Assembly: GCA_002395605.1 (NCBI GenBank)
Contig: DGXO01000023.1
Location: 1 to 7,463, forward strand
From: Bacteroidales bacterium UBA4230
Lineage (GTDB): Bacteria; Bacteroidota; Bacteroidia; Bacteroidales; UBA932
Length of the DNA: 7,463 nucleotides
Reading direction: 5' to 3'
Below are positions 6,686-7,463 of the stretch, piece after piece; positions within the stretch are counted from its first letter, which is position 1, and every line of letters starts with the position of its first letter. Made by a program: the position numbers and the translations under genes. A model generated the notes under the pieces. The model worked only from the letters and a program-made list of their open reading frames with translations, was not told the DNA's origin and ran no database searches.

Positions 6686-6719
6686 AATGTCGGGTGCACT
6701 TGGCGGTGCACCCGATATT
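6686..6719. terminator. Convergent hairpin terminator between tsaB and the thioredoxin-fold gene
   Basis: TCGGGTGCAC (6690-6699) pairs exactly with GTGCACCCGA (6706-6715) around TTGGCG; four more pairs, one of them G-U, extend it to 6686-6719. On the + strand the T-run is weak (TATTCTATAAT), and on the - strand it is ATTTTATA. Its place between two converging genes supports use in both directions. The rest of 6661-6764 shows no further feature. Confidence 0.7.
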
Positions 6720-6764
6720 CTATAATATGCTGTCAGTCAATAAGTTCTGCGGCAGGGAAATATC

Positions 6765-7463
6765 CTACAATCTCTTGCGCAGGTAACTGCGGATATCAGC
6801 CGCATTGCGAACATTGGCGGTGGTGTCAATCTCTCCGTCCACAATGAACCAGGCCATCGGGAGGGATGTTACGCCATAAAGGCCGATGTAGGGAGAATCC
6901 ACTCCCCTGGTGTCGCAGACATTGACCCAGGGCAGTTTCTGGTTGCGCATGGCCTTGCCCCATTCGGCTTTGTCCACGTTGAGGGACACAGCGTAAATCT
7001 CGAAGCCCTTGGGGTGGAATTCCTCATAAATGGGCTTAAGGGCATCCAGGTTGAACATTTTCTGCTCTGCGGTGGTGGCCCAGAAGTACACCATGGTAAC
7101 CTTGGACTCGGTATCTGAGAGTTTCACCTTCTTGCCTTCAACTCCGGGGAGCTCTATGTCAATGTAGCCAACTTCTTCGGCCTGCCTGATCTTGGCCGAA
7201 AGTTCCATCTCATGAATGCGTCTTTCGGCCTCTTTTTCAAGGGCTTTCACGTACTTTGAATCCGGATAAACGGTCTTGAGGGAGTCCGTGATGCTCTTCA
7301 TGAGAAGACCGTCCGTGGGCTGGGCGAATACCGGAAGTCCATCATTGAGTTTCTGGAAAAATACCGGGACTACGGTAAGGGAATGAGGGTGCGCCATAAC
7401 ATACTGCACCCTGTCGCGGTAGTACTCTACGTACCTGCGGGAAATGGCGGCGTTTCCGCGGAG
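6765..7463 (-). CDS. Thioredoxin-fold (TlpA-like) protein, no CxxC, 5' end outside window
   Basis: The frame is open to the last base, so the start lies to the right and at least 232 residues are visible; a GTG at 7407-7409 is internal. The visible N-terminal part is helical and charged, with an HPHSLTVVPVFFQKL stretch and EKEAERRIHEMELSAKIRQAE leading into a C-terminal thioredoxin-like domain of about 135 residues: a PG-type strand, VTMVYFWATTAEQK, an LKPIYEEFHPKGFEIYAVSL helix-strand unit and the cis-proline loop VTSLP before MAWFIVDGEI. This layout fits the TlpA/AhpC-type proteins that are abundant in Bacteroidetes, usually exported or lipid-anchored, with an N-terminal DUF4369-like part. 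Where FWAxWCxxC is expected, the sequence is FWATTAEQK (7059-7085), so both redox cysteines are absent. A disulfide exchange role is therefore unlikely; binding or structural roles remain open. Confidence 0.85.
   Translation of the reverse strand, partial: LRGNAAISRRYVEYYRDRVQYVMAHPHSLTVVPVFFQKLNDGLPVFAQPTDGLLMKSITDSLKTVYPDSKYVKALEKEAERRIHEMELSAKIRQAEEVGYIDIELPGVEGKKVKLSDTESKVTMVYFWATTAEQKMFNLDALKPIYEEFHPKGFEIYAVSLNVDKAEWGKAMRNQKLPWVNVCDTRGVDSPYIGLYGVTSLPMAWFIVDGEIDTTANVRNAADIRSYLRKRL

Overview
The window looks like a piece of a Bacteroidales-type (Bacteroidetes) chromosome. The reasons are the gene order ileS - dksA/traR - lspA; a long IleS whose synthetase motifs read GIHH and KMSKR; an LspA with the extended loop seen in that phylum; a DksA-like protein that has lost most of its zinc cysteines; promoters of the TTTG / TAnnTTTG type; and no clear Shine-Dalgarno sequences. 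The species cannot be named from this sequence.

Layout, left to right. (1) Bases 1-966: a RhuM-family gene on the + strand whose start lies outside the window. Its recognisable sequence stops near base 630, just before the expected Fic-like C-terminal part, and the frame then runs on through unrelated DNA. (2) Bases 642-749: three hairpins in a row, resembling the palindromic intergenic repeats of this phylum, followed by a strong terminator hairpin (767-803). (3) Bases 816-900: tRNA-Ser(UGA) on the - strand, with its own promoter inside the end of lspA. (4) Bases 928-5379: a - strand operon, read ileS, then dksA-like, then lspA. A short dispersed repeat sits between dksA and lspA. (5) Bases 5380-5448: a 69-base divergent intergenic region with two promoters that face each other. 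(6) Bases 5449-6660: a + strand pair, cvpA-like and tsaB, three bases apart. (7) Bases 6661-6764: a convergent intergenic region with a hairpin terminator. (8) Bases 6765-7463: the C-terminal part of a thioredoxin-fold protein on the - strand. Its 5' end lies outside the window and its active-site cysteines are missing.

Most of the window is housekeeping: charging of tRNA-Ile, stringent-type control of RNA polymerase, lipoprotein maturation, a serine tRNA and the t6A modification of tRNA. Translation is the shared theme: IleS, tRNA-Ser and TsaB all act there, and many ANN codons, including those for Ile, are read by t6A-modified tRNAs. I see no clear new multi-gene system. The points worth a second look are the truncated RhuM gene against the repeat and tRNA block, the face-to-face promoters between ileS and cvpA, the repeat placed between dksA and lspA, the tRNA promoter embedded in lspA, and the cysteine-less thioredoxin-fold protein.
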